Part shown: positions 1 through 11,761 of the stretch, one piece after another | How the letters are laid out: each line of letters begins with the position of its first letter | Numbering within the stretch: position 1 is the stretch's first letter | NCBI GenBank assembly: GCA_029990175.1 | Contig: JARKIP010000017.1 | Span: forward strand, 26,089,001 to 26,153,000 | Length of the DNA stretch: 64,000 nucleotides | Reading direction: 5' to 3' | DNA from: Petunia secreta | Lineage: Eukaryota; Streptophyta; Magnoliopsida; Solanales; Solanaceae | Position numbers and translations under genes: made by a program | Notes under the pieces: generated by a model | What the model was told of the DNA's origin: nothing | The model's database searches: none | The model's input: the letters and a program-made list of their open reading frames with translations, nothing else

Positions 1-3000
1 TCTGATCCTTGTACAAGAGGGATGCCTTGGACTACCGCATGTTTCTCTGATATGTCAAGAGCCATCCTTGTCAACACCGCCTGAAGCTTTGTTCCAACAG
101 CTAAAATGATCTGAGAAAATTAAATTATCAGAATCCCCTGCAATGGAAGCATGAAGGTGGACAAGGAAGAAGGAACCTTACAATCAAAGGAATTAAAGAT
201 GCCCAGAACAATGCATGCCACCCTGAATTGGATCAAATTATTCAGAAATACATAAAGACGAATGACTTTATTACTGAATGTAAAATAGAAGAAATGGTTA
301 AAATTACAAAAGTAGTCCATCAGTGTATGACTTACCACTAACATTTAGAAGCAAGAAAACCACAAACGATCCCCATAAAACTGGACTGCCAGTAGCAAAA
401 ATAAGTTAGCCGACATGCATGTAGTACTTGTGCGCGCGCACACACACAGAGAGTACATATGTGCTAGGAAAGATTGAGAGGAAAACAGCAGATCTCACTA
501 CCTGACACCAACAACTACCTTGAAGTCATCCTCTAACGACCTCTTAATATACTTTTGGAAGTTAAATTTACTTCCAGGAGCCAAATGAACCTGTACAATA
601 AGCAAAATCTAAAAACTTCCTTGGAAAAACAGAGAAGAAAGATATCAAACAATATATTTAACGAACTAAAGGAATTCAGAACCAAGTAGAAAAGGAAACT
701 CACATTGATAAAACCATTCCGGAGGGTCAAGTAGTCAGACTTAGTCACGGAGCTGAAAAATTGTCTCAAGAAACATCCCTGGAAGAATAAAATTGCAAAG
801 TTCAGCAACTTTTACTCTTGTTTACCTTGTGCTGAACAGTTGAAGAATGATCTGATTCTTATAGAGAATAAAAGTAACAATATCTCATCTAAGTATCTTT
901 CTTAAAAAAATGTAATGAATATTTCATCCTACTATCTTACAATGTAAAAGAAGATTGGAATCCTGGTCCAGAAACTAGTATGTGCTCTGACAAATGATGT
1001 CTCATGAGTAAGCCTAAATCTTGAAGGATCTACAAGATCCACATCAGAAGTGGTCAAAACCCAGTGCAAAGAAATGAGAATAATGAACACAGACTACACG
1101 CAAATCAGAAATTTCCAACATTTGTACAGCAAATTATGACATACCATTTGAAAACTCATAGTTGTGAGTTGAGGTCTCTTGCTCCCATCCTTTCCAGCCA
1201 CGAATCTGAAGAACATACTTTCGAGTATTAGGCTTTCTAAAATCTTTTTGAACGGGGTATCTAATATCAACAAAGAACAAAGCCTTGGCCCATGACTAGT
1301 CCCTCTTGACTGAGTGTCCAATTCTTTATATAGCTCTTGACCGTGTGTCCAGAGTAACAAGTTCCAGTTTTGGTATTTGACGCAGTTTTCACTCGGTTAA
1401 AATTTGAGTCTTTCTATTTGGTCAATAATCCTAAAGCTATGGTCTAGCTGCAGCTGTCCTAGGAAAATCACTAATTTAGCATCTACAAAATTAATATCTC
1501 CTATCATCCCAACACCATTTTAGCATGTGGTTAAAGGTTCATTAAGGGAGACCATATCTGATTTACCATTGCAAACAACAAATACAAAGGATAAGTATAG
1601 CAATTAGGAAAAACCAACAGAAGCACATATATCTTCAATCTTTATTGCACCACATCTATCTTCAATGAAACAAGAAAAACTGCGACATCATTATACCCAT
1701 AACAACCCAGAAATCATCGAATGTACATGTAAACCAGACTCCTGGGATGATTCCAAACACTTTCTGAAACTACTGTAGAAGATATTAATTCAGCTAAGAA
1801 TGATGCTTATAAGTACTTGAGCATGCTTCAGCTAAGGAAGTCTATGGACATCTCTTAACAAGGAATATGTCATTAGCGTTTTGAATTGCAGTCTTTATAT
1901 GTTAAAACCAGTAGAGTGTTGGATGTTGATCCCAATTTGATAGATCATCTGAATTCTTTGAAGGACTCAAGGACTGAACTTAGAGTGTTGAAGTTAATCC
2001 AATCAATGGTCTCAACATGATGTTTTCTAGATGTTCGAAAAAGTTCCATACACATGGCAAGGCATTTCAAGTATAATGCAAGAGTGATTTAATCAAAACT
2101 ATACTTTGAATTACCTTTAGTTTTCCCAGCCACATAGTAACAGCACTGTATATCACATGAAGGACCGCCAAAAAGAATATGAGGATGTGTATCTGATGCA
2201 GTGCATCAATAGAAATGAGAGAGACACGTCCCTGTAAGGTTACTAAGATTAGTAAATTCAGAGGAAGTAATACATCCAAAAAGATAATATTTGATGTTTG
2301 AGCTAAGTGTAAAGGAAGCAACAGTTAAATGGAATTTATCAGGTTTTGATGGAATGGGAAATTCAATATTACTTCTTCTGGAAACTACTCAAACGTTAGG
2401 GCATCAGATGTTTTCTAGTTAACTCATGGCTACCGGGACATTTGAAGCACACACAAGTGCTCAATCTGGTTAACATTATAACTAAGCCATAAAGTCATCA
2501 ATAATTCAATATTGCTGCAGCAAGTGCAGGTTTCGCTTGTCCGGGTACTGAGACAATCAAAATATCTGTGAAGGCAATCTTCTACAGCTTCATCCCTATT
2601 ACCAAAGCCATGTATACATTTGTACTTACATCTCCACACTTAGGCTCGGCACCAGCCAAGATCCTGCGCTGCTCATACCATAAAAGCCTCCGACGATGTT
2701 CCTCCTTTTCATCATTTTTGTCAGCAGCAGGGCAGGGCAGCATTGTGTCAGCAACACTTGGGGGGATACAGATTTTAGCAATGTAATACTGGCTGAACAC
2801 AAGGGTTAATGAAATAAAACCAAGAACCATCAACTCTGCAACAATTAGAGAGGAGTCACCAAAACAGAAAACAGGATTATTTGCCTGATAAGATGATAAG
2901 AAGTTGAGAGCACAAAAGTTTACCTGCCTTGACCTTTTCCAGTGCCTCATATAGAGCTTTCTTATGCCTGTCCGTGAGCCACTGGGAAAATATTTCATTT

Positions 3001-4558
3001 TGTAAGCAAATTACTACAGAAATGAAGATCCAAGGAAGCAACAAACTAAGAAAAATCATGTTGACTCAAACAATCACTATAATTGGGAGAGGTCATGGAA
3101 CTATGTAGACCTTAAACTTTATAATATGGAAAAGCAAATATGTGTGTAGTTTAAAATGCTCCTAGACAAAGCAAAGGCAAGCGTAAACAACCAAATGAAG
3201 AATGAACTCCAAGTAGATGTTTTCAACATAATATGTCACCATCCAATTAAAAGTTTCATCCTGGCAAAAAGGACAAATGGTTCAGTTCACATGATTTAAC
3301 ACAGGCAATAAACTGCTGTTCTCTCTCATTCTTATACAGTTAACTTATCAAAAACCAAATGGAAGCAGAAAAGGGCATTTAAATACCAGAAAATGAACGT
3401 CCAGTGACATCAATCACATAGCTATGATAGTCCAAGAATCCAATTTGGGTAAAACCAGTAGGATGTGCACAAATCTTTCAAACCAAGAGAAAAAGCACAT
3501 TTCTTTTGGGGGTAAAAGTAACAGAAAAGGCACAATATAGTAAAACAAACTATGCACAACAACATAAATTCAACACAACAAATTACCTCAAAAGCTAGGA
3601 AAGGGCTAGGACTAGCAAAACAAAGATATATCCATGGAGAAACAAACCATTTCTTGTAAATCGAACTTCTAAGCAGTCAAGAATAACTTTTTAGGCTCTA
3701 GAGTCTATAGTGAGAAGAATAACATAAATTCACTTCTAATTTATCCGACTTAAGACTTCCACAGAGAAAAAAGATACTGTCTAGATGTAAAATTTTAATG
3801 TCAAATAGCAAATATAGCAGCATATCCTCAAACACCAAATCAAGAACCATGAAAAGGTAAATTCTTCATGAAACACTCATTGTAATGCAACTAGCTAAGG
3901 TTTATGTAATAAAGACATCTTTTTTTACAATAAAATCAAGAACTAAAACTGCAAAAAAGAATGAAATCCAAATTTAATTCCACCTAACAAAAATTACAAA
4001 TTGAAGAAACCAAGGTCAAAAAGACTTAGCCTTTTTAGCTACTTACAAACAAAAAAGATAGTCTTGATGTAAAATTTAAAGTCAAGTAACAAATATAGCA
4101 GCAAATCCTCAAACACCAGACCAAGAAACAACAATATAACCAGTATGATCCACAAGTGAGGTCTGGGAGGGTGAGGTGTACAAACCTTACCCCTACCTCT
4201 CGTAGACAGACTGTTTCCGATAGACCCTCGACTCAAGACACCAAACCAAGAAACACGGAAAGGTAATTTCTTCAAGCAACACTCATAATAATGCTACTAG
4301 CTAAGGTTTAAAGACATCTTTTTAACAATAAAATCCAAGAATTGGAACTTAAAAAAAAAAGAATGAAAACCAACATTAATTCGCTTAACAAACTTAGAAA
4401 TTTGAAAAAACAAAGGTACTTACAGTTCCAAGTTTATGAATAATCTTCTCCAAAACAATAGAAATGACAATAATAATTGCACAAACACCAGCAACTGCCC
4501 AAGTTGGAGTTTGATCAAGTTGCCTTGATGTACTATCACCACCCCCATCACCTGCCAT
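1..4558 (-). CDS. MLO: MLO-like seven-transmembrane protein, partial (C-terminus beyond window)
   Basis: Exons, minus strand, in translation order: 4424-4558, 2924-2981, 2630-2835, 2115-2231, 1145-1205, 941-1029, 704-778, 502-590, 336-385, 182-222, and 1-110 continuing off the edge. All junctions are GT-AG and phases match, giving 343 residues. MLO signatures visible: N-terminal TPTWAVAGVC membrane segment, HKKALYEALEKVK, ELMVLGFISL, MLPCPA and a Cys before GRVSLIS in the first extracellular loop, IRGWKGWEQET, RLTHETSFVRAHT, SVTKSDYLTLRNGFI, KYIKRSLEDDFKVVVG, SPVLWGSFVVFLLLN and AVGTKLQAVLTRMAL. MLO proteins are plant plasma-membrane proteins with a cytosolic C-terminal calmodulin-binding region (not in the window); some act as Ca2+ channels. 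From remembered family sequences it is closest to the Arabidopsis MLO5/7/8/9/10 group (reproductive and root roles) rather than the MLO2/6/12 powdery-mildew group. The start ATG is followed directly by the first conserved segment; no separate signal peptide is seen. Confidence 0.95.
3770..4418. repeat. Tandem duplication inside first MLO intron
   Basis: Two diverged direct copies lie next to each other, about 3770-4016 and 4050-4418. Shared blocks include GATGTAAAATTT, AAATATAGCAGC, TCCTCAAACACC, CTAGCTAAGGTTTA, AAAGACATCTTTTT and AACAATAAAATC in the same order. The second copy is longer because it contains a retroposon insertion. The duplication is intronic and should not affect the protein. 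Confidence 0.75.
4130..4237 (-). mobile_element. Short retroposon insertion (RTE-LINE/SINE 3' tail type) with 17-bp TSD
   Basis: A 108-bp segment interrupts the second copy of the intronic duplication. It is flanked by ACACCAGACCAAGAAAC (4113-4129) and ACACCAAACCAAGAAAC (4238-4254), a 17-bp target duplication with one mismatch; the uninterrupted neighbour copy shows the empty site. Its sequence (GTACAAACCTTACCCCTACC ... GTTTCCGATAGACCCTCGAC) matches the 3' tail of the RTE remnant near 51.1 kb. The AAC-rich left edge suggests the element's 3' end is on the left, so minus orientation. Confidence 0.7.
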
Positions 4559-5192
4559 TGTCACCCCCTACTAAAATTCACTCTCTCAAATTCCAAGATT
4601 CTGATTTTTAACTTCAAATTAAAGGGTATGTATGTATGTATGAATCTTGAAAAAATATTGTGGGGTTTGAAGTAAGAAGTATTAAGGATAATATTAGTAT
4701 TAGTAACTGCATGCATTTATTTGCATATGTATGGTCTAAAGAAAACTGTTTTTCTAAATTTAGTCTCAATGACTATGACCACCTTCCATTATTAATGAGC
4801 AGTACTTAACTTTACAGTAGTTAAAGACACTCTTATTAAATGGAGTACTAGTATTCTTTAGACAATTTATATGTTGGGGACAAGTACAAGAGAATAGGTC
4901 AACGGTTCAAAAATTAAAGTTGTATTAAAGGGTTTTGGGTTTTAGGATATACTAATATAATCTTATTGAACATAGTTAGTTATTGTTCTATACTATTTTT
5001 AATCTTACAATTTCATACTACTTGTTGCTTCTTCTGATTTGATTTTATTTGTCTTAATTACTTTCCTTTTACATTTGTTTATCACTTTATTATATTTTGT
5101 ATGAGTATTTTTTCAATTTCAAACATTCTTACTTTGCCTTGAATAACACTTAGGAATGACATAGCATGGATAAGATACATGATTCAAAAGGT
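4559..5192. other. MLO upstream region, no gene seen
   Basis: AT-rich sequence upstream of the MLO start codon, expected to hold the 5' UTR and promoter. A (TATG)n-like stretch is at 4627-4643. No coding region or clear regulatory motif can be supported. Confidence 0.5.
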
Positions 5193-5193
5193 A

Positions 5194-5435
5194 TTCTTCC
5201 TCCGTTCCAATTTATGTATCATAGTTTGATTCGGTACAAAGTTTAAAAAATAAATAAAGATTTTTGAAATTTGCGGGGTAAAATAAAACAAAGATATTTG
5301 TGTGGTTGTAAATTACTTCAGTAATGGCAAAAGTATAATTTTGAAGTTGAATTGTTATCAAATTTAAAATGATGTCATTCTTTTTGGAACAAACGAATAA
5401 GGAAGTGTTGCTACATAAATTGGAACGGATTGAGT
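5194..5435. mobile_element. Stowaway-like MITE, imperfect ends
   Basis: The left end contains TTCCTCCGTTCCAATTTATG (from 5197) and the right end its inverse, CATAAATTGGAACGGAT (to about 5430), next to TA dinucleotides. This is the CTCCCTCCGTTCC-type inverted repeat of Tc1/mariner-derived Stowaway MITEs. No coding capacity; boundaries are good to a few bases. Confidence 0.6.
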
Positions 5436-6327
5436 ATATAGCAATATTATTGTACACACTTTTAGTTAAAAAAATATTAAGATTAAGAAGTCTTTCTCTG
5501 CCTTCCTAAAACCATTATACATTATACATTGCTGATGCACAAAACCCAAACTTGATGTGAAATTTCGAGAAGGTATTAATTAAGGAGCGATTAGTTAAAG
5601 TATGAATTGATTAAGGTGAAATGGCAGTAGTAATAACGTCTGAACACTGGATGTGAAAGCATTTAATTACAACTCCGTGACTGGCTGGAGAATTAGGAGG
5701 CGAAGATCGCGTCAATTTGTCTGCTGAAATTGCTAGGACGGCATTTTGTGTAAGTAAGAAAAGAAAAGGTCCTTTAATTAGTTTCAACACTCATGACTTT
5801 GGATAAAAGATTGATTAAAATCTGGCACTATATAGTGTGGATTTTAGTGGTAAATATTTGTCCAATCTATTTAAAAACTACTCCTAGTATATAGTTAGTA
5901 ACGCTTGAAACAAACTTAAAAGAAAAGTAACCTATTAACGTGGATTAATGAGTTATTTGAAATAAATTAATTGGACAAATATGTTTTCATTAACACATAG
6001 AATTTACTTCATTTTGTTATCTTATTTATTGTAGCTAGTTATTATCTATCTTATTTTCAGGTTATTTATTATATATATACTAGCTGCATAAATCAAGCAG
6101 AATCGGATGAAAATTTCTGGATGGTTATTGATGTACATGCACTGTGGCTCCCAAGAAATTAAAAGCTTATCTTTAAAAAGTAACCTAAAGTTTATTATCA
6201 AGGCGGGGATAATCTACTAAAAATCGCAATACGCGTCGAGTCATAGTCATACGAATATATCCAATTTATGGACCTACAATACAATGCCGGTGTTCTAATC
6301 ACTTTTTAGATGGTGTTTGTTTCTTTG
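5436..6327. other. Intergenic AT-rich sequence
   Basis: No coding region, RNA gene or clear repeat boundary was seen between the Stowaway-like MITE and the Mutator-like element. Confidence 0.4.
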
Positions 6328-6337
6328 TTTATAAGTA

Positions 6338-7306
6338 GGCAGAATAGGCAAAGTGCCACCCTATTTTGTCTCCAAATCTCTTTTACACACTTCAAAAATA
6401 CGGAAATATTTGGACACACTTTTTTAAAAACTTTGTGTGTCTTATACATATCAGTTTTGACCAAACTCATATGCGTGAAAATCAGTCGCCAAAGGGCGAG
6501 TGTAGGCACAAATTAACAGTCAAAATTTTAAAAAGGGGAACTTCTCCTACATATAAACGGGTCTCATACCCAATTTACAATTTAGGGTTCCAAATTCTCT
6601 TTCTTCTTCTTCATTCAAACATCAAAAAAGGCAAAATTCATTCCTCCTCCATTAAAGACCCAAATTCAGTTCTGTGGGTCTTCTTTTTCATCATCTTTTC
6701 CTCCATTGAAGACCCAAATTTTAGTCGTCATTACACTTTGGCAATTCGGGATAGCTAAGAAATGTATAACATAGAAAATTTGTATCGTCGTGGCGAAAAA
6801 AAACATTACTCGAGTTGTAACAAATATCAAAAAACACTCAAATCAACCCACCCATATGCACAAAAAATACGGGTAAACAAGTAAAATAGACTTACAAACC
6901 ATTAAAAGATGGAATCTACTACTGGAAGCCACGATTTTGAGTGCAGCTTTTGAAACCTCGTCGAAATCGCCACTAGACTGGTTGAAATGGCGCGGAATAG
7001 GAAAAGATTTAGCGTTATGTTGCTTATGTTTTTTTATAACTGATGGGTCGGGTTATATTGTAGACGGGTCGGGTTACGGGTTGGTTTGGGTAAATTAAAA
7101 GTCAGGGCATGTTCAAACTGATTTTTTATATTTTTGTATTTTTAATGGGAGCGTGTGTTACACCCATTTTATAAAATATGAGTTTCATCAAAACTGGTGT
7201 GTATAAGACACACGAAGTTTTAAAAAAAGTGTGAATATTCCCGTATTTTTGAGGTGTGTAAAAGGGATTTGGAGACAAGGTAGGGTGGCACTTTGCCTAT
7301 TCTGCC
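6338..7306. mobile_element. Non-autonomous Mutator-like element, about 130-bp TIRs, 10-bp TSD
   Basis: The 969-bp element begins GGCAGAATAGGCAAAGTGCC and ends with the inverse, GGCACTTTGCCTATTCTGCC. The inverted similarity continues for about 130 bp on each side (to about 6467 and from about 7177). Both ends are flanked by the perfect 10-bp duplication TTTATAAGTA (6328-6337 and 7307-7316). Long TIRs plus a 9-11-bp TSD are the Mutator signature. The interior has a 5'UTR-like pyrimidine-rich stretch (6595-6720) and no transposase; open frames inside it look fortuitous. It could be a Pack-MULE carrying a captured fragment, but none was recognised. Confidence 0.88.
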
Positions 7307-7511
7307 TTTATAAGTATTATTATTATTTTGAAGTTTTTTAACCAACACTATTGGTGAAAAAATATCCACCTTATGAAAAATATGAAAATCAACTCTGGAG
7401 GTGTCTTGCGGTATTCTATCAACTTACTAAATTCAGTGATTAGATGCGATAAAAAAACATATATTGAAATAATTAATCATGATTATATTGATAGAAAACA
7501 TCAAACACGTA

Positions 7512-7757
7512 CTCCATTCGTTCCAAAATGGATAGTACTATTTTTTTATTAGTCCGTTCAAAAAAGAATGACACAATTTTAAATTTGAAAATATTTTTGA
7601 GTTGAAACTACTACTACTTTATCTTTAATGAAATGTTTTATGACCACATATTTATGTAGGACTTATTTTGGACCAGAAGTTCTAAAAATCTTACTACATT
7701 TCTTAAACTACGTACGCTCCTAATCAAATTAAGACAACCATTTTAGAATGGAGGGGG
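7512..7757. mobile_element. Stowaway-like MITE with TA target duplication
   Basis: The left end CTCCATTCGTTCCAAAATGG and the right end CCATTTTAGAATGGAGGGGG are imperfect inverses, with TA at 7510-7511 and 7758-7759. Length about 246 bp, non-coding. Confidence 0.7.
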
Positions 7758-7759
7758 TA

Positions 7760-8774
7760 TATATCAACTGATTTAATGGAAACATCAACTCAATAAACCT
7801 CTACTATGAAATATAAGTTCGTGGTGCTGTAAACGTGCGAGTTAAATGGATGCAGAGCGGCATATGATGAATGTAACTAAGATGGAAAATTTCATAGTGA
7901 CCTGTTCTGCATTCAATGAATTTGATAGTACAAATATTCTTTTATTACTGTTTAAATATGTCATAATCGATTGATGAAGGTGAAGGCAACTGTAATTATA
8001 ACTTAAATCGATCACTTTCTTCACTTCTCCAGTTATGGATTGGACCTGCAAATGTTCAACCTCCCTACTGTCACTTGTGATTTCATTTTCTTTCAAACGA
8101 AAAGCCTCTGGATTTGACTACATATGAAGTAACGCATGGTCTTAATAAGTATATTATTATATTTTGTCCTCTGAAACGGAGTAAATATTAGGGTTGATAA
8201 GTTGGATTTTGTCAATTCCTATAGATTCAGGTACGCTTCCGCATCTAGTATTTTAATTCTTGATGATTTGACATGATAGGTCCTGAGGTAATTGTAGTTT
8301 AATATAATCTACAATTTAGTTCTTACATCTCTGGCTCTATAACTTTATTTGAACTTGGTATACACATATGCTGTAAGTACATTTATATATAATTATAAGA
8401 ACTTGTAATTAAAAAAAAAGAGAGAGAGAATTTAAAGTTGATTAATTTAATAGTATTTTTTAAATCATCTTTCTGGAAAGTATTAAAAAGATGATAGGGT
8501 ACATACTGAAACGGAGTAAATATTAGGGTTGATAAGCTGGATTTTGTCTTTTTCTTCTAAAAATTGCATGATTGGAGAATGCCAGTATGGTCTGCTTTAC
8601 GTAGCTTTCTTTAATCATAATTGTAGTTCCCCTATTAGAATCATTGGATAAGATAAAAGAACCAACTCATCAAACTTTTTTGACACTCTGCTCAACAACT
8701 AGTTATAATTAGTTCTCGTAATTAAATAAAGATTAGGACAATTTACAACTAGTTATAAGATACGATTATACAAG
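7760..8774. other. Intergenic sequence with a short direct repeat
   Basis: No gene seen. A block reading GAAACGGAGTAAATATTAGGGTTGATAAG-like sequence, followed by YTGGATTTTGTC, occurs near 8173-8210 and again near 8508-8546, a diverged direct repeat of about 40 bp. Otherwise AT-rich. Confidence 0.45.
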
Positions 8775-8777
8775 TAA

Positions 8778-10207
8778 GAGCCTGTTTGGGTGGGCTTATA
8801 AGTAGCTTATTTTAGAAAGAATTTCAAAATTAGGCAGCCCACTACACAAAATTACAAATGAGGGGCCATATTTCATCCATAGCACCCCTTATTTTTAAAT
8901 TACACAATATAGCATCTCCTTATTTTCAAAATTACATAACATAGCACCCATTTAAATTAAAAACCCTAGGAGCCACTCCCCCACCCTCCCCCACCACTGG
9001 CCCGCCAAAAACTGAGCCGCCACCGCTGGCCGGTGGTCGAAAAACGAAAAATTCAGCGGATCTCATCGGATTTGCTTATTTTATTAGTGGATTTGTTTAA
9101 ATAATTATTTTTTGATAATTTTAGACACCTAATCTATCAAAATAATAAATTATAATGTAAATACATAGAAAAATGTGTGCATGAAGGAAAATATAAAAAT
9201 ATACACAAAAAACATAAATTTTATACAAACATCCATAAAAAGTGCACAAATCTGAAATTTATACAATTTTATTCATTGTTCATACACACATATACAACTT
9301 TATACAATTTTACAATGCATAGAATGTGTTTATACACTGTCAATACGTATATATACAGATTTATATATTTTTATACACGTTTACAGAATGTATAAACTTG
9401 TATAAAAATGTATAAAAGTGTATAAACTCGCAAAAATAATTTTGAATAGTGCTTCGAGCAGATTTTACACAAAAACTTAACAAATATCCAAGATCTATAC
9501 AGTTTTATATAAGAAAAGTACTAGATCTAAACATTAAACAAAATTTTTAACAAAATACTAGTAGATCTCAACGGATTTTTATGAAAAAGTGAAGAAAAAG
9601 AAGAAACTTGGTAAATAAACTCCTTACCGGAGTTTTGACCGGAATATACAATGAAAAAATCAATATTATTATTCAAAAAGCAAAAAAAAAAAAACGAAAA
9701 GAAGAAGAAGCAGCATCGGCGGTGGTGGTGACCATGATGGCGACAGCGTCAGTGGCTTGAAGGAGGGGGAATAAAGATATGGCAGTGGTGGAAGAAGTGA
9801 GGGAGGGGGCGGCGGCGTTGGGTTTAATGGGGAAGAGAAGAGGGAAAAATGGGAAGGAGAGAAGGAGAAGAGAGGAAAAATGGGGGCTAAAGTTCTTTTT
9901 CTTTAAATAAGAGGTGTTATAGAGTGAAAGAAAAAATAAAAATAAAAAGGGAAGGGGGTGCTACGTCGGGTAAGGTAGCAAAATATGGATATTTTTTGGT
10001 AATTTTCATGAGTGGGATGTCTCTCAATGTAATTGTCCCCTTATTTTAAGGGACTTAAAAGCCACTTTTTGAGAATTCTAACTTATTTCTCAAAAAGTGG
10101 CTTTTAAGCCACTTATGACTTATAAGTTCAAAATTTTTAAATTACCAAATATATATTAATGAACTTATAAGCTTATAAGTCACTTTTAAGAATCACCAAA
10201 TCCGCTC
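8778..10207. mobile_element. Tourist-like (PIF/Harbinger) MITE, split by a later insertion
   Basis: The ends GAGCCTGTTTGGGTGGGCTT and the inverse of GAGCGGATTTGGTGATTCTT are flanked by TAA (8775-8777 and 10208-10210), the 3-bp duplication of PIF/Harbinger elements. The MITE proper is 8778-8814 plus 10049-10207, about 196 bp. The rest is a nested Mutator-like element with its own TSD. A sister copy at 28397-28596 shows the uninterrupted form. Confidence 0.82.
8815..10039. mobile_element. Non-autonomous Mutator-like element nested in a Tourist MITE
   Basis: The 1225-bp insertion is flanked by perfect 9-bp repeats CTTATTTTA (8806-8814 and 10040-10048). The terminal inverted repeat is degenerate, about 18 of 29 matching, from GAAAGAATTTCAAAATTAGG at the left. 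The interior has three zones: a GC-rich left arm (about 8965-9045), a core of repeated TATACA/TGTATA motifs (about 9160-9425), and a purine- and GC-rich right arm (about 9690-9880). No transposase; the 72-codon frame through the TATACA core is a by-product of the repeat. Confidence 0.82.
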
Positions 10208-10210
10208 TAA

Positions 10211-11761
10211 ATTTGTTAGTTATATAATGGAGTATCTCCCTCCCTCACCCAATTCCCGTTTTATATTGCAAAAACAAGTGGTGTACCACTTTAAAGCGAA
10301 GAGGTTGATTACAAGCTTGCTCATGAACCAACTAACAAAAAAAGACAAAAGTATTGATCTTTTTGACGTATGAAAGGTTGATTTTTTATTATTCAATCCT
10401 CAATTGCAAAACTAGCATGTTCAATTTATTTTAGTGCTGACAAAATCAAAATATGCAAACTCCCTCGTTAAGCCGGGTCAATATCAATGTTTCTATCAGA
10501 AATTGTTTTTAACTTTGTCTTTGTAGACAGAGTCTAATTCCTACTGTATACAGAGTAGTTAGGAAGAAGAACCTCCTCGGGTACACCTTGAAGTTTTTGC
10601 AAAAAAAAAAAATAATAATAATAATAAAAATAATAAAAAAATAGTTGAAAGTTAATTTTGTATACTTCAAAGTTTTTTTCTTTTCATTTTTCTCTTCTTC
10701 TTTTTCTTTTTCTTTTTCTTTTTTTCACAAAACACCTCAAACAATAAATCAAAATTTTTAAAGTCAAAATGCATACATGAATTTTTGCAAATTCTTATTG
10801 AAAACACGCCTTAACAAATCATCTGTCTCAACTTACCCCTTAGTGGTCCTTTTCAAATTGACATTTATGCTTAGTTAAGTCAGTTGCGTGCAATTATTTT
10901 TGAAGTGGTGATATTGCGACATCCTAGCCTTGGTGGGGCTGAAAATAGCAGCAGCTCATGTCCTTGGACTACCGAATAGAAGAGCTGAAAGACAGTAAAA
11001 TTCAAAGGATGACAGGCCACAAAGAATGGACATATACATAAGATTGGAATGTTTCTATAAATCCAAAACTGCAGTTCGGTCTCTATTCTTTGGTCCATTA
11101 GATCTGCTTCACATCATGTATGGCTCTTAGCACGAAATACATTCCAGGAATTTCTCCGGTTCCATTTATTATTGGGGTTCGACCAGAAACCTTTAATTAA
11201 TGGTTAAAGAATCTTATTTATCACACCACATCATGCGGGTTGCTATAGCTAGTTTAATTGTATGTTGCTTCCTCTTGTCAAATAAAACGAACTGGTTCAT
11301 GTGCAATAAACACGAAATTTTCGATTTTAATTCAGCTATCAATTTCCTATTTTTTTTTAAATTACATAAATTAAAACCATATAAAAATACGGGAAATTAC
11401 TACTTAATTTTACAATTAAACTATTTTTAAAAAGTATGAAAGTTTCAGCATGTAGTGAAAAAAAAATCACTCGCAAATAGTAATAATGTCATATAAAACT
11501 CATTGAATAGAACAATAATAGTCTTGTGAAAACTAAAAAGGTAAGAAGTATGGTATTTAACAAGATAGAGGTGCAGTAGATAGCAGAAAAACGAGACTAA
11601 CTTTTAGTAAGAAAGAAATGCAGATAAGAATTAAATGGAAGGTCATTATCAGCATAGTGTACAACGAAATCATGCATGAAACTCATCTCCACAAGAAGTT
11701 GTGATTTTCTATGTGTTGATTGTCCCATTACGAATATCATGTACAATTGAATAAAATCTAA
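10211..11761. other. Intergenic sequence, low-complexity tracts only
   Basis: No gene recognised. Contains an (AAT)n-like tract (10604-10640) and a long TTTTTC/CTT pyrimidine tract (10674-10725). Short open frames at 10880-11098 (minus) and 11200-11430 (plus) resemble nothing known and have no coding-like features. Confidence 0.4.

Noticed and set aside
2568..2786. Plus-strand frame over the MLO third exon
   Set aside because: Shadow of the minus-strand MLO exon, which has conserved family motifs.
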